From: AC-69 sp035701505 | GTDB lineage: Bacteria; Actinomycetota; UBA4738; HRBIN12 | Reading direction: 5' to 3' | Length of the DNA: 48,518 nt | Assembly (NCBI GenBank): GCA_035701505.1 | Contig: DASSSA010000126.1 | Coordinates: 1-48,518, forward strand | Part shown: in pieces, positions 30,968 through 39,548 of the stretch | Numbering within the stretch: position 1 is the first letter of the stretch | Layout: the number at the start of each line of letters is the position of its first letter | Notes under the pieces: generated by a model | Told to the model about the DNA's origin: nothing | Seen by the model: the letters and a program-made list of their open reading frames with translations, nothing else | Database searches by the model: none | Made by a program: the position numbers and the translations under genes

Positions 30968-31846
30968 ATGAAGGTCAGGAAGGCTGTCATCCCCGCCGCC
31001 GGCCTGGGGACCAGATTCCTCCCGGCCACGAAGGCGCAGCCGAAGGAGATGCTCCCCGTGGTCGACAAGCCGGCCATCCAGTACGTGGTGGAGGAGGCCG
31101 TGCGGGCCGCCCTGACCGACATCCTCATCATCACGGGCCGGGGCAAGCGCTCCATCGAGGATCACTTCGACCGATCGGTCGAGCTCGAGAGCTTCCTGGA
31201 GGCCAGGGGGAAGTTCGACGATTTGAAAGAGGTCCGGGAGATCTCGGAGATGGCGTCGATACACTTCATCCGCCAGCGTGACCCTCTGGGCCTGGGCCAC
31301 GCCGTGCTGGTGGCCGAGGATCACGTCGCGGGCGAGTCGTTCGCCGTCCTCCTCGGCGACGACCTGATCTTAGGGACCACGCCACTCCTCCAGGAGATGT
31401 TGCGGATCCACGAGCGGTACGGGCGGAGCGTGATCGCGGTCCAGGAGGTGGCCAGAGACGAGATCGACATGTACGGGTCCATCGAGCCCGAGTTCGTCCA
31501 GGAGCGTCTGGCCCGGGTGGTCTCGATCGTGGAGAAGCCTGCGCCGGACGACGCCCCCTCCAACCTCGCCGTCATCGGCCGGTACGTGCTGACGCCGGAG
31601 ATCTTCGACAGCGTGCGGGCCGTGGAGCCAGGCAAGGGGGGCGAGGTGCAGCTTACGGACGCGTTGAACGACCTGGCCCAAGAACAGGCTGTGTACGCCT
31701 ACGTCTTCGAGAACGGCCGGTTCGACGTGGGGAACAAGGTGGACTACCTGAAGGCCACGATCGAGCTGGCCGTGGATCGCGAGGACGTTGGCGAGGAGAT
31801 TCGCGCGTACCTGGCCGATCTGGTGCAGCGCAAGAAGATCCTGTAG
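30968..31846 (+). CDS. galU: UTP-glucose-1-phosphate uridylyltransferase (GalU)
   Basis: 292 residues from ATG 30968 with GGGGGAGG upstream. KAVIPAAGLGTRFLPATKAQPKEMLPVVDKPAIQYVVEE is the nucleotide-binding start of GalU, with the LLGDD metal site, the KPAP segment and GRYVLTPEIF also matching. It makes UDP-glucose for glycolipids, cell-wall sugars and glycogen or trehalose. A longer frame to 30848 has no ribosome site. Confidence 0.95.
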   Translation: MKVRKAVIPAAGLGTRFLPATKAQPKEMLPVVDKPAIQYVVEEAVRAALTDILIITGRGKRSIEDHFDRSVELESFLEARGKFDDLKEVREISEMASIHFIRQRDPLGLGHAVLVAEDHVAGESFAVLLGDDLILGTTPLLQEMLRIHERYGRSVIAVQEVARDEIDMYGSIEPEFVQERLARVVSIVEKPAPDDAPSNLAVIGRYVLTPEIFDSVRAVEPGKGGEVQLTDALNDLAQEQAVYAYVFENGRFDVGNKVDYLKATIELAVDREDVGEEIRAYLADLVQRKKIL

Positions 31847-31882
31847 CGGCTTGGTCCGAGCCCGGTCGGTAGACTGCCCGTG

Positions 31883-33148
31883 ATGGCCACGAGCGCGAAA
31901 CACCTTCACGACCACGACAGCGGTGAGGGTCTGCTCTCGGTGAAGGACGCCAGGGAGAAGGTCCTGTCCCAGGTCCAGCCGCTCTCTACCATCAACCTCC
32001 CGCTCACGGAATCCCACGGCTGCGTCCTGGCTGAGGAGGCCGTGGCCTCCTCGGACATCCCCGACTTTCCCTCGTCGGCGATGGACGGCTTCGCCGTCCG
32101 ATCGAGCGACGTGGCGGAGGCGTCGCCGGGATCGCCCGTCGAGCTCGCGATCGTCGGGCGGGCCCCGATCGGCCGGCGTCCCGAGGCGACCGTGGGAGGC
32201 GGGGAGTCGGTCCGCATCGCCACCGGCGCGCCGGTCCCGGCCGGCGCCGACACGATCGTCCCCATCGAGAATTGCGAGGTGGCCGGGGATCGGGTGCGGA
32301 TCGTGGCGGCGTCGCCAGAGGGAAAGCACATCCGTCCCACCGGAGAGGACGTGAAGGCGGGCGAGGTCCTCGTCACTCGGGGGCGGCGCCTGGGAGCCCC
32401 GGAGCTCGCGCTCCTGGCCACGGCGGGTTTCTCCCACCCGCTCGTCCATCCGCGTCCACGCGTGGTGGTGCTTTCGACGGGGGACGAGCTGATCGCGCCA
32501 CCCGGATCGCCCGGGTATGGCCAGGTCCGTGACTCGAATGCCTATCTGCTATTCGGCGCCCTCCGGGAAGTCGGCGCCGCGCCGGTCCTGGCCGGCATCG
32601 TTCGCGACGAGGTGGACGAGCTGCGCGACACCGTGCTCTCTCGGCTGGTCCAGGCCGACGCGTTCGTCTCTTCGGGGGGCGTGTCAGTGGGGGAGCGAGA
32701 CGTGGTGAAGGCCGCCTTCTTCCGACGGGGAGACGTCGAGTTTTTCAAAGTTGCCATGCAGCCGGGCATGCCGCAGGGGTTCGGCACCATCGAGGGCAAG
32801 CCCTATTTCGGTCTCCCCGGGAACCCGGTGAGCGTGTTCGTCTCGTTCGAGGTGTTCATCCGGCCGGCGATCCTGAAGATGATGGGCAGGACGAGCCTGT
32901 TCCGCCCCGAGATCACCGCCCGCCTTACCGCCGACGTCTCGGGGCCGAAGGGCAAGACGCAGTTCGCACGGGTGCTCGTGCGGCCGGACGGCGACGGATA
33001 CGTGGCCACGCCGACGGGAGGCCGCGGCTCGAACCTCATCGCCACCGTGGCTCGGGCGAATGGTTTGGCCATCGTCCCCGCCGGCGTCGAGACCGCGCCG
33101 GCGGGAAGCGACGTCACGATCATGGTGTTCCGCGCCCCGGAGGACTGA
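31883..33148 (+). CDS. moeA: Molybdopterin molybdenumtransferase MoeA
   Basis: 421 residues. The order is the MoeA one: FPSSAMDGFAVRS, RIATGAPVPAGADTIVPIE, VVVLSTGDELIAPP, SGGVSVGERDVV, GKPYFGLPGNPVSVFV, and a C-terminal barrel (GSNLIATVARANGLAIVPAG). It inserts molybdate into adenylylated molybdopterin. TAGACT (31870-31875) lies 7 bases before ATG 31883, so it could be leaderless; the in-frame GTG 31880 is adjacent. moaC overlaps by 1 base. Confidence 0.95.
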   Translation: MATSAKHLHDHDSGEGLLSVKDAREKVLSQVQPLSTINLPLTESHGCVLAEEAVASSDIPDFPSSAMDGFAVRSSDVAEASPGSPVELAIVGRAPIGRRPEATVGGGESVRIATGAPVPAGADTIVPIENCEVAGDRVRIVAASPEGKHIRPTGEDVKAGEVLVTRGRRLGAPELALLATAGFSHPLVHPRPRVVVLSTGDELIAPPGSPGYGQVRDSNAYLLFGALREVGAAPVLAGIVRDEVDELRDTVLSRLVQADAFVSSGGVSVGERDVVKAAFFRRGDVEFFKVAMQPGMPQGFGTIEGKPYFGLPGNPVSVFVSFEVFIRPAILKMMGRTSLFRPEITARLTADVSGPKGKTQFARVLVRPDGDGYVATPTGGRGSNLIATVARANGLAIVPAGVETAPAGSDVTIMVFRAPED

Positions 33149-33603
33149 TGGCTACCGGCGACGCGGCTCGCATCGTCGACGTCGGCGGCAAGGAGGTCAC
33201 GGACCGGGAGGCCGTGGCCGAGTGCGTGATCACGATGACCCCGGAGGCCTGCGCCCACCTCGAGGCGGGGACGCCGAAGGGGAACCCCATCGAGGCCGCC
33301 CGGGTGGCCGGCATCATGGGCGTGAAGCGGACGCCGGACCTCCTGCCGTTCTGCCATCCGATCGCGGTGACGGGAGCCGAGGTGGTCGTGGAACCGGACC
33401 GGTCGACCGGTCGGATCCGGGTCCAGGCCCGAATCACCGCCCGCGATCGGACGGGCGTCGAGATGGAGGCGCTCACTGCCGCAGCCGTCGCGGCACTCAG
33501 CCTGTACGACACGGCCAAGGCCTTCGATCGTGGTGCTCGCATCGATGGCCTCCGCCTGCTGGAGAAGACCGGCGGTAAGAGCGGCCACTATCGAGCGGGC
33601 TGA
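33148..33603 (+). CDS. moaC: Cyclic pyranopterin monophosphate synthase MoaC
   Basis: 151 residues from ATG 33148 (TGATG with the moeA stop). RIVDVGGKEVTDREAVAEC is the start; KGNPIEAARVAGIMGVKRT, LLPFCHPIAVTGAEV, DRTGVEMEALTAAAVAALSLYD and LLEKTGGKSGHYR are the family signatures, including the CHP metal-like motif and the D-R-T-G-V-E-M-E active site. It is the second step of molybdenum cofactor biosynthesis. moeA and moaC together are a cofactor operon that would serve the CO dehydrogenase further right. Confidence 0.95.
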   Translation: MATGDAARIVDVGGKEVTDREAVAECVITMTPEACAHLEAGTPKGNPIEAARVAGIMGVKRTPDLLPFCHPIAVTGAEVVVEPDRSTGRIRVQARITARDRTGVEMEALTAAAVAALSLYDTAKAFDRGARIDGLRLLEKTGGKSGHYRAG

Positions 33604-33631
33604 GCCCAGCCGGGCCGCAGCCGGTTCAATG

Positions 33632-33649
33632 AATCACACGCATGTGATT
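33632..33649. promoter_or_regulatory. Palindrome AATCACA-N4-TGTGATT
   Basis: Perfect 7-4-7 inverted repeat in the leader between moaC and the SepX-like gene, overlapping the -35 of the predicted promoter. It is a possible repressor site; no regulator is assigned. Confidence 0.45.
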
Positions 33650-33676
33650 GAGCACGCCACATATGGGTGCTAGCGT
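33648..33676 (+). promoter_or_regulatory. Predicted housekeeping-type promoter for the SepX-like gene
   Basis: TTGAGC (33648-33653), 17 bases, TAGCGT (33671-33676). A 14-bp perfect palindrome GTTCGAGCTCGAAC (33675-33688) lies at the expected start site. Two palindromes around one promoter suggest control. Confidence 0.4.
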
Positions 33677-33744
33677 TCGAGCTCGAACAACATGTTGTGC
33701 ACCTCGTGGCGGGCCGGGGAAACCGCGAACGAAGGGCCGGGCGC

Positions 33745-34320
33745 GTGGGTTGGTTGACGCTTGCGGCCTTGGGCATAGTATGGGCCGCCTTTCTCCTCCC
33801 CCGGGGCAGGCGAAGTGGTTCACTCGTCGAGAGCGTGGAGGATTTCGAGCGGAAGATGGAGTTGTTGGCAGAGACAGGACGACATGAGGATCGTCGCTGG
33901 ATCATCACTCCTCGCAAGGGAGCGGCGTTCCTGGGACCCGACGCCCGCGCCCGGGCCAGGGCCCGTGAGCGCCGGCGCCTGATCTTCGTCTCCCTCGTCG
34001 AGAGCATCGGCCTCACCTTCCTGATCGGCCTTGTGCCGCCGCTTCGGCCGATGTGGGCCGTGACCGGCATCCTGGTGGCGGCGTTGGGTGCGGACGTGTG
34101 GTTGCTCCTGTGGATCAAGGAGCAGGGTGCCGAGGGATCGGCCAGGCGTCGCGTGAAGGAGGCGGGCGTACCGGACCAGCCGAAGCCGGTCAAGCAGCGG
34201 TACGTATCCGACGGCACGTCGGCCAAGCCGGCGTACAACGGCCTCGGTGTCTTCGACCACGACGACCTCACCAACATCGTGGTCCGGCCGGTCCAAAAGG
34301 TCGGCATGGCCGGGGCCTAG
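33745..34320 (+). CDS. SepX/GlpR-like membrane protein (tentative divisome protein)
   Basis: 191 residues from GTG 33745 with GAAGGG upstream. An N-terminal helix (LTLAALGIVWAAFLLPRGRR) is followed by SVEDFERKMELL, a basic stretch (ARARARARERRR) and two more helices (about 88-105 and 115-135). N-terminal helix, basic residues, then a SxxxFxxxMxxL helix is the layout of actinobacterial SepX/GlpR septation proteins. The match is by pattern only. The C-terminal 55 residues are soluble. Confidence 0.5.
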   Translation: MGWLTLAALGIVWAAFLLPRGRRSGSLVESVEDFERKMELLAETGRHEDRRWIITPRKGAAFLGPDARARARARERRRLIFVSLVESIGLTFLIGLVPPLRPMWAVTGILVAALGADVWLLLWIKEQGAEGSARRRVKEAGVPDQPKPVKQRYVSDGTSAKPAYNGLGVFDHDDLTNIVVRPVQKVGMAGA

Positions 34321-34344
34321 CCCGGCGTCTACACTCCGGCCGCG

Positions 34345-34980
34345 ATGAACCTGGATCAGATCTCTCAGGATGTTCGCGTTCGCTTCGACCAGAGGATGGA
34401 TGCCCGCGAACGTGCCCTCCCTGCCGCTCGGCGCGCCATCCGCTCGTGCGCGAACGCGATCCGAGCCATCCACCGCTCCGAGTGGGAGCAGGCCCACCGG
34501 CTCATGGATCAGGCCAAGGCCGCCATCGACGAGGGCCAGTTGGCCGTGCGCGATCATCCGGAGATCCGGTTCGCCGGGTACCTCCAGGACGCCCAGAAGG
34601 AGTACTCGGAGGCCCGCATCACCGAGGCGGTGGTGACCGGCGCGAGCCAGCTCCCCACTCCGGAAGAGTTGGGGGTGGAGGACGCGCCGTTCCTCAACGG
34701 GATGGCCGAGGCCATCGGAGAAGGACGCCGCCACATCCTCGACCTGCTCCGCCACGGCGAGGTGGACCGAGGTGAGGCCATCCTCTCGGCGATGGACGAC
34801 ATCTACTACGTGCTCGTGTCGATGGACTACCCCGACGCGATCACGATGAACCTTCGTCGCTCGACCGACGTGGCCCGGAGCCTCATCGAGAAGACTCGCG
34901 GTGACCTGTCGATCGCGATCGTCCAGCGTCAGCTGCGCGACGCGCTCGATCGTCATGCCAAGGACGTGCTCGGCCAGTAG
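34345..34980 (+). CDS. Translin-family protein
   Basis: 211 residues, all-helical. The conserved C-terminal region SMDYPDAITMNLRRSTDVARSLIEKTRGDL carries the typical translin pattern (DxP-AxT-NLRRxxDVxRxxxExTRxDL), and the acidic GMAEAIGEGRRHILD helix matches too. Translins form octamers that bind and, with the right acidic residues, cut single-stranded RNA. They are known mostly in eukaryotes and archaea. TACACT about 10 bases before ATG 34345 suggests a leaderless transcript. Confidence 0.8.
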   Translation: MNLDQISQDVRVRFDQRMDARERALPAARRAIRSCANAIRAIHRSEWEQAHRLMDQAKAAIDEGQLAVRDHPEIRFAGYLQDAQKEYSEARITEAVVTGASQLPTPEELGVEDAPFLNGMAEAIGEGRRHILDLLRHGEVDRGEAILSAMDDIYYVLVSMDYPDAITMNLRRSTDVARSLIEKTRGDLSIAIVQRQLRDALDRHAKDVLGQ

Positions 34981-35012
34981 GCAGGTCAGCCTTTGCTACG
35001 CTAGCCGAGCAC

Positions 35013-35089
35013 GGGGGTGTAGCTCAGACCGGTAGAGCACTGCCTTCGCACGGCAGGGGTCAGGGGTTCAAATCCCCTCACCTCCACCA
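35013..35089 (+). tRNA. tRNA-Ala (anticodon CGC)
   Basis: Cloverleaf: acceptor GGGGGTG/CACCTCC with one G-U pair, D stem GCTC/GAGC, anticodon stem CTGCC/GGCAG with loop TTCGCAC (anticodon CGC), T stem AGGGG/CCCCT with TTCAAAT loop, discriminator A, CCA encoded (35087-35089). Confidence 0.96.
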
Positions 35090-35149
35090 CGTCGTCGACC
35101 GGTTCGTCAGGCTGATGGATCCTGAACCGCAATTGGCGCTTCACCAGTC

Positions 35150-35557
35150 TCAGGCCACGGTCACCTGCCCGTGCATGCCGAATGCGTAGTGGCCCGGGAG
35201 GTGACAACCGAAGATGAGCGTTCCCCGCTGCGTGAAGGTGTAGATCGTCGTCCGGGTGGAGCCCGCGGGGACCGACATCTCACCGGGACGTGGCGGATGG
35301 TGCGCCTCGGTCCCAAGCTCGTGGATCTCCTGGACCCTGGCATCGCCCAGGATGAACTCGTGATCGATCGGATCGGTGTTGTGGACGACGAACCGGACGG
35401 GCGTGCCCGGGGGGAACTCGAAGGTCGAGGGATCGAAGTGCGAGTAGTGGATGGTGATCTCCACCGTCTCGACCGCTTCGTCCGCGGCGGCGGGACGGCA
35501 TGCGGCCGGGGCCGCGACCAAGGCGATCACGAGCACCAGTCGCATGCCTCCCTTCAT
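35150..35557 (-). CDS. Secreted cupredoxin-domain protein
   Basis: 135 residues from ATG 35557 (ATG 35545 less well spaced). A signal peptide ends near LVAAPAACRP, possibly a lipoprotein Cys. The cupredoxin core is IHYSHFDPSTFEFPPGTPVRFVV, then HNTDPIDHEF with the first His ligand, and FGCHLPGHYAFGM with the Cys, His and Met ligands of a type 1 copper site. It probably transfers electrons or carries copper outside the cell. It lies 5 bases downstream of the DUF2330 gene. Confidence 0.88.
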   Translation of the reverse strand: MKGGMRLVLVIALVAAPAACRPAAADEAVETVEITIHYSHFDPSTFEFPPGTPVRFVVHNTDPIDHEFILGDARVQEIHELGTEAHHPPRPGEMSVPAGSTRTTIYTFTQRGTLIFGCHLPGHYAFGMHGQVTVA

Positions 35558-35562
35558 GCAGG

Positions 35563-36651
35563 TTACCCCACCCGCGGGCGGAGCCGGCTCCGTCCCAGCC
35601 AGGCGCCTGTCGCGATCCCGCCGACCAGCGCCAGGGCCGCCAGCGCCGCCGGCCAGATGCGACCAGCGGCCGCGTCCAGCGAGGAGGCGTCCCGGGGCGA
35701 CAGGCCGGCGGCGACGGGCGACGGCCTCCCGGCGCCGCTCGCATCGACGGCAAGGTCGTACTTCAGCGCACCGGCGTTGGAGTCCACGCGCATGTACGTG
35801 AGCCACATCCCCGATGCGGGCAGCCACTCCATCCCCTTGTCCGAGCGAAGGTCGGAGAGGAGTGAGACCGAGGCCGGCTCGCTGCGCTCGAGGACCAGTC
35901 CGGGCCGGGGCGAGCCATCGGGAACCACGCCGACGAGCGATGTACCCGACCCACCTGCCTCGTCAGGGGCGGGGAGAAGTGCGGGCTCTCGGTCGGTCAG
36001 CAGGTACACGTCCGCCTCGACCGGCGCGTTGGCCGGGGCGCCGAGCCCAAGGATCCGAAGGGGGACCCACGGGTTCGTCGTGGGGATGACCACATGCACC
36101 GGCGTGCCCTCGCCCTGGGAGATCCCCTGCTCCTTGGCCCGCTCTCCGTTGAACCGGACGGCCATGAAGATCGGGCTGCGGTCCGCGTAGAAGTCCAGCA
36201 CTTCGGGCGCGTCGGGCGGGAGGAGGAACCCATGCTCCCGCGCCCAGTTGCCGACGGCAGTGCCTCCGCCCTTCAGGACCGTCACGTCGAGCGCGTCGAT
36301 TTGGGTCTCCAGCAACACCTTGGCGTCCGCCGACGCCAGGGCGGCGCGCGCGGCGAACTCGAGCACCGGCTGCGTCTCCTGCACCAGTCGCTGGAGGGTC
36401 CAGTCCCCGGCCCGCACGACCTTCGAGGGAACGCCCGGCAGCGGTACGATCGAGCCGAACTCCCCGCCGACCCCGGCAAACTCGAACGAGGTCACGTAAT
36501 GCTCGACTCCTTGGTGATAAGCCGCGAGGGTAGTGGTGCGGACCAGGGTGACGCTGCCGTTCGCGTTCACCAGCCCGCCGCAGGCCCATGCGGGGCCGGC
36601 GGCCAGGAGGAAGACGAGGGTGGCGGGCACGAGAAACACGATCCGGCGCAT
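35563..36651 (-). CDS. DUF2330 membrane-anchored extracellular protein
   Basis: 362 residues; AGGAGG stands before ATG 36651. Signal peptide (FLVPATLVFLLAAGPAWA) then CGGLVNANGSVTLV, and EHYVTSFEFAG, LPGVPSKV and GTPVHVVIPTTNPWVPLRILGLG, all typical of DUF2330. A C-terminal membrane helix (WPAALAALALVGGIATGAWL) anchors it. Function unknown. It is in an operon with the cupredoxin. Confidence 0.88.
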   Translation of the reverse strand: MRRIVFLVPATLVFLLAAGPAWACGGLVNANGSVTLVRTTTLAAYHQGVEHYVTSFEFAGVGGEFGSIVPLPGVPSKVVRAGDWTLQRLVQETQPVLEFAARAALASADAKVLLETQIDALDVTVLKGGGTAVGNWAREHGFLLPPDAPEVLDFYADRSPIFMAVRFNGERAKEQGISQGEGTPVHVVIPTTNPWVPLRILGLGAPANAPVEADVYLLTDREPALLPAPDEAGGSGTSLVGVVPDGSPRPGLVLERSEPASVSLLSDLRSDKGMEWLPASGMWLTYMRVDSNAGALKYDLAVDASGAGRPSPVAAGLSPRDASSLDAAAGRIWPAALAALALVGGIATGAWLGRSRLRPRVG

Positions 36652-36774
36652 GGCGTTCCTCCTTCGGTCGGGTACGACCGAGCTTGGACGCCGATAGGAG
36701 GGTGCCGGGTTCCCTCCATCTCAAGCGCCTGCTGACGATGCCGATACTCGACCGAAACGGGGGAAAGGGTCGCA

Positions 36775-38250
36775 ATGGCGTCGTCGAAGGTCGCCATCCA
36801 CTTGCCAAGGCTCAGCCTCTTGGGGAAGTTCGCCGTTGTCAGCTTGATCCCGATCGTGCTCCTCGGCCTTGTCCTCGCCAAGACGCTCCAGATCCAGATC
36901 CGGAACCAAGCGCTGACGAACGCGCGGCAGCTGGCTGACCTCATCGCCCGATTCGATATCCAGCCGCAACTTACCCCCGATGACCTGAACCAGGGACTCA
37001 CACCAGAACGTCTTCGTCAGCTCGATAATGTCCTGCATGCGGGACTGGTCGGCGAGGAGATTGCGCGGGTCAAGATCTGGAGCCGCGATCTCCGCGTGGT
37101 CTACTCGGACGACCCTGAGCTCATCGGTCGAACCTTTCCCTCCTCCCATGAGCTCGAGGATGCGATGGCAGGACAGATCGCCTCCGAGGTGTCCGACCTT
37201 ACGAAAGAGGAAAACGTCAGCGACCGGAGCTATGGGAAGCTACTTGAGGTGTACGTTCCCCTGACCTTCCCGGGTGATCCGGCACCAGCGGGAGCGTTCG
37301 AACTCTATCTTCCGTACCAGCCGATCGAGGCCGCGATCACCCGCGACAGTCATCGACTGTATCTGGTGCTCCTGGGCGGCCTGGCCCTTCTGTATGTCGC
37401 CCTGTTCCGTATCGTCGCCACCGCGTCCAGGCGCCTTCGGCGCCAAGCCGACCGAGAGCTTCGTCTGGCCAACGAGGAGCGCGATCTGGCCCTTCGGAAA
37501 GCCGCGGTCATCGGCACCGTGTCTCACGAATTCAGGACCCCGCTTACGATCATCGAAGGTGTCTCGAGCACCCTCGGGAGGCACGACCTGGTGGCGGAAG
37601 CCGGACGCTCCTTGCTGGACAGCCTTCGGAATGCCAGCCATCGGTTGCATGATCTGGTGGAGGCCGTGCTGGCGGCAGCCGAAGGCATGGAGCGCGAGGC
37701 TGAAGCGCGGCGTCAGCCCGTCGCGCTCGGCGAAGTCATCCGGTCAGTGATCGATGGGCTCTCCTCATTCGATGCACTCCACAGAGTTCGCGTCGGGGCG
37801 ATGTCGGAGGGAGACACCGTGATGAGCGATCCGGCGATGCTCAAGCCGCTCCTGCGGCACATCATGGAGAACGCGCTGAAGTTCTCCCCACCGGGGAGTG
37901 CGGTCGATATCTCGCTCGCCCGAACCTCGGGAGACGTCGAAGTCAGGGTCCGCGATCGTGGTCCCGGTATCAGCTCGGAGTTCATGGAGCGGGCTTTCGA
38001 TCCCTTCACTCAGGAGGACCAGTCCTCCACCCGAGCGAAGTCCGGCCTAGGGATCGGCCTGTTCGCGGCGCGCAAGATCGCTGAGCTTATCGGGGGGCGG
38101 GTCGAGCTCCAGCGTCATCCGGAGGGCGGAATGGAAGCGATCCTTCATCTGCCCGACACCGTCGAAGACCGAGCTCTCGTCACCGACGATGTCGACGCGG
38201 TGGATGCGGCCGCGGTGGCCAGGCCCTCATCCCTGATCGGACGGTCGTAG
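36775..38250 (+). CDS. Membrane sensor histidine kinase (orphan)
   Basis: 491 residues. Two membrane helices (about 18-36 and 198-217) flank an extracytoplasmic sensor domain of about 160 residues. The kinase core follows: H-box SHEFRTPL (His251), N-box HIMENALKF, G1 DRGPGIS, F-box and G2 GLGIGLFAAR. It would autophosphorylate and pass the phosphate to a response regulator, but none is beside it. No clear HAMP motif between helix 2 and the H-box. Confidence 0.9.
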   Translation: MASSKVAIHLPRLSLLGKFAVVSLIPIVLLGLVLAKTLQIQIRNQALTNARQLADLIARFDIQPQLTPDDLNQGLTPERLRQLDNVLHAGLVGEEIARVKIWSRDLRVVYSDDPELIGRTFPSSHELEDAMAGQIASEVSDLTKEENVSDRSYGKLLEVYVPLTFPGDPAPAGAFELYLPYQPIEAAITRDSHRLYLVLLGGLALLYVALFRIVATASRRLRRQADRELRLANEERDLALRKAAVIGTVSHEFRTPLTIIEGVSSTLGRHDLVAEAGRSLLDSLRNASHRLHDLVEAVLAAAEGMEREAEARRQPVALGEVIRSVIDGLSSFDALHRVRVGAMSEGDTVMSDPAMLKPLLRHIMENALKFSPPGSAVDISLARTSGDVEVRVRDRGPGISSEFMERAFDPFTQEDQSSTRAKSGLGIGLFAARKIAELIGGRVELQRHPEGGMEAILHLPDTVEDRALVTDDVDAVDAAAVARPSSLIGRS

Positions 38251-38398
38251 ACCAGCGGGATTCGGGCTCATTCGGAGGAGTATCGGCTGAGCTCCGCCCA
38301 TCGGGAACGGGTCGCCGGCGGACAACGTGCCGCCCGAATACCTATTTCACCAGCCGCCGGCCAATCCGGCTCCTTGCGCTGGCGGCCTCGTCCTCGAG

Positions 38399-38440
38399 TT
38401 ACGCCCTTTGGCCGATGCGCCCCTCTGCTGCTTGGCGTAA
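38399..38440 (+). promoter_or_regulatory. Stem-loop upstream of the 38456 gene
   Basis: TTACGCC (38399-38405) pairs with GGCGTAA (38434-38440), and AAGGGAGGAG follows at once as the ribosome site. It may act as a leader hairpin. The rest of 38251-38398 shows nothing clear. Confidence 0.3.
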
Positions 38441-38455
38441 TAAGGGAGGAGAAGC

Positions 38456-38851
38456 GTGGAGGTTCAGGTGAAGAGACTCATCCTCGTTCTGGGAGTATCG
38501 GTCGCGGTGTTGGGCTCGGGCCTCGCGGCAGCGAGCGTGCTGTCCCGCCAGGGGCGGGACAACGAGTCCGATGAAGGGGGCATCCACGGAGGGCCGATCT
38601 CGCGTTTCCACACGGTGAGCGCGTGTAAACTCACCGATGTCTCCACCCTTCCGGGCAACTGGACGCACGGCGACTACGTGAGCGCCGTCGCCGCCGCCGG
38701 GGACCCGGCCCAGGTTCCCCTTGCGGCGCACAGCGAGTGCGGGAAGCCGATGGTTGCCGTCTGGCACGGGCATGGCCCGCCCAACTTCGTGCTCCAGAAG
38801 ATCAAGGGCCATCAGCGAGGCAGCGCAGAGCCGGAGACCCCGGGAAGCTGA
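38456..38851 (+). CDS. Secreted or membrane-anchored hypothetical protein
   Basis: 131 residues from GTG 38456 behind GGGAGGAG; an internal GTG 38468 also has a GGAGG. An N-terminal hydrophobic segment (LILVLGVSVAVLGSGLAAASVL) is a signal peptide or anchor. The rest has two conserved-looking parts, SACKLTDVSTLPGNWTHGDYVSAV and SECGKPMVAVWHGHGPP, with two Cys and several His. No family recognised. Confidence 0.65.
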   Translation: MEVQVKRLILVLGVSVAVLGSGLAAASVLSRQGRDNESDEGGIHGGPISRFHTVSACKLTDVSTLPGNWTHGDYVSAVAAAGDPAQVPLAAHSECGKPMVAVWHGHGPPNFVLQKIKGHQRGSAEPETPGS

Positions 38852-38973
38852 CGTTCCGGAACCGAAATAGCCAGCGAGGCGCTCGACCGCTGCGCGCGGG
38901 TCCGGCAGGCGCTCGGGTCGAACGTCCAGGGTCGTGCGGCTCTCGATGAGGTCCAGGAGGCGGCTGCTCCGGT

Positions 38974-38994
38974 GACATTCCCCAACGCTGGCGC
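38974..38994. repeat. 21-bp direct repeat, left copy
   Basis: GACATTCCCCAAC-N-CTGG-N-GC. It matches the right copy at 39549-39569 at 19 of 21 positions. The region 38852-38973 has no clear gene, although the minus strand reads protein-like (CHRSSRLLDLIESRTTLDV). Confidence 0.6.
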
Positions 38995-39036
38995 GCACGG
39001 ACACGCCGTCGCTTGACACTGGGTAGCGTTCTCCTG

Positions 39037-39519
39037 ATGACGAAGGTCTTGGTGACCGGGATGTCGGGCACGGGTAAGTCCTCGGCACTCGCTGAACTTG
39101 GCCGACGCGGCTATCGAGTTGTGGAGACGGATGAGCCAGGCTGGTCCGAGTGGGTCGAATCCTCGGATGAGGTTGGCGGTGGGGAATGGCTGTGGGTCGA
39201 GGACCGGATGGCCGAACTCCTTCAGGCGGATGACGATCGCACGCTCTTCGTCCAGGGGTGCGTGAGGAATCAGGGGAAGTTCTACGACCGGTTCGACGCG
39301 GTCGTCCTGCTCAGCGCACCGGCCCAGGTGATCCTCGACAGGATCGCGAGCAGGAATACGAACGATTGGGGGAAGACCCCTGCCGAGCGTGAACTAGTCC
39401 TGCATCAGCTCGAGACGGTCGAGCCGCTGCTCCGGGCAGGCTGCACTCACGAGTTGGATGCCAGCAGGTCGATTGCCGAGATTGTCGCGGACCTGATCGC
39501 GATCGCGGGAGAGGCATAG
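39037..39519 (+). CDS. P-loop nucleotide kinase-like protein
   Basis: 160 residues from ATG 39037; upstream frame to 39013 is less likely. The Walker A is VTGMSGTGKSS at the N-terminus, and the fold resembles shikimate/adenylate kinase-type enzymes: VETDEPGWSEW, LFVQGCVRNQGKFYDRFDAVVLLSAPAQVILDRI (the LSA strand with lid arginines), and a C-terminal IAEIVADLIAIAG helix. It would phosphorylate a small molecule; the substrate is unknown. TAGCGT lies 7 bases before the ATG (leaderless). It sits between two 21-bp direct repeats. Confidence 0.75.
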   Translation: MTKVLVTGMSGTGKSSALAELGRRGYRVVETDEPGWSEWVESSDEVGGGEWLWVEDRMAELLQADDDRTLFVQGCVRNQGKFYDRFDAVVLLSAPAQVILDRIASRNTNDWGKTPAERELVLHQLETVEPLLRAGCTHELDASRSIAEIVADLIAIAGEA

Positions 39520-39548
39520 GACGCCGCAACACGACCTGTCTGTCGAGA

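Noticed and set aside
33675..33699. GTTCGAGCTCGAAC and CGAACAACATGTTG as LexA (SOS) boxes
   Set aside because: The first has the half-sites in the opposite order, and the second has a 5-base instead of 4-base centre.
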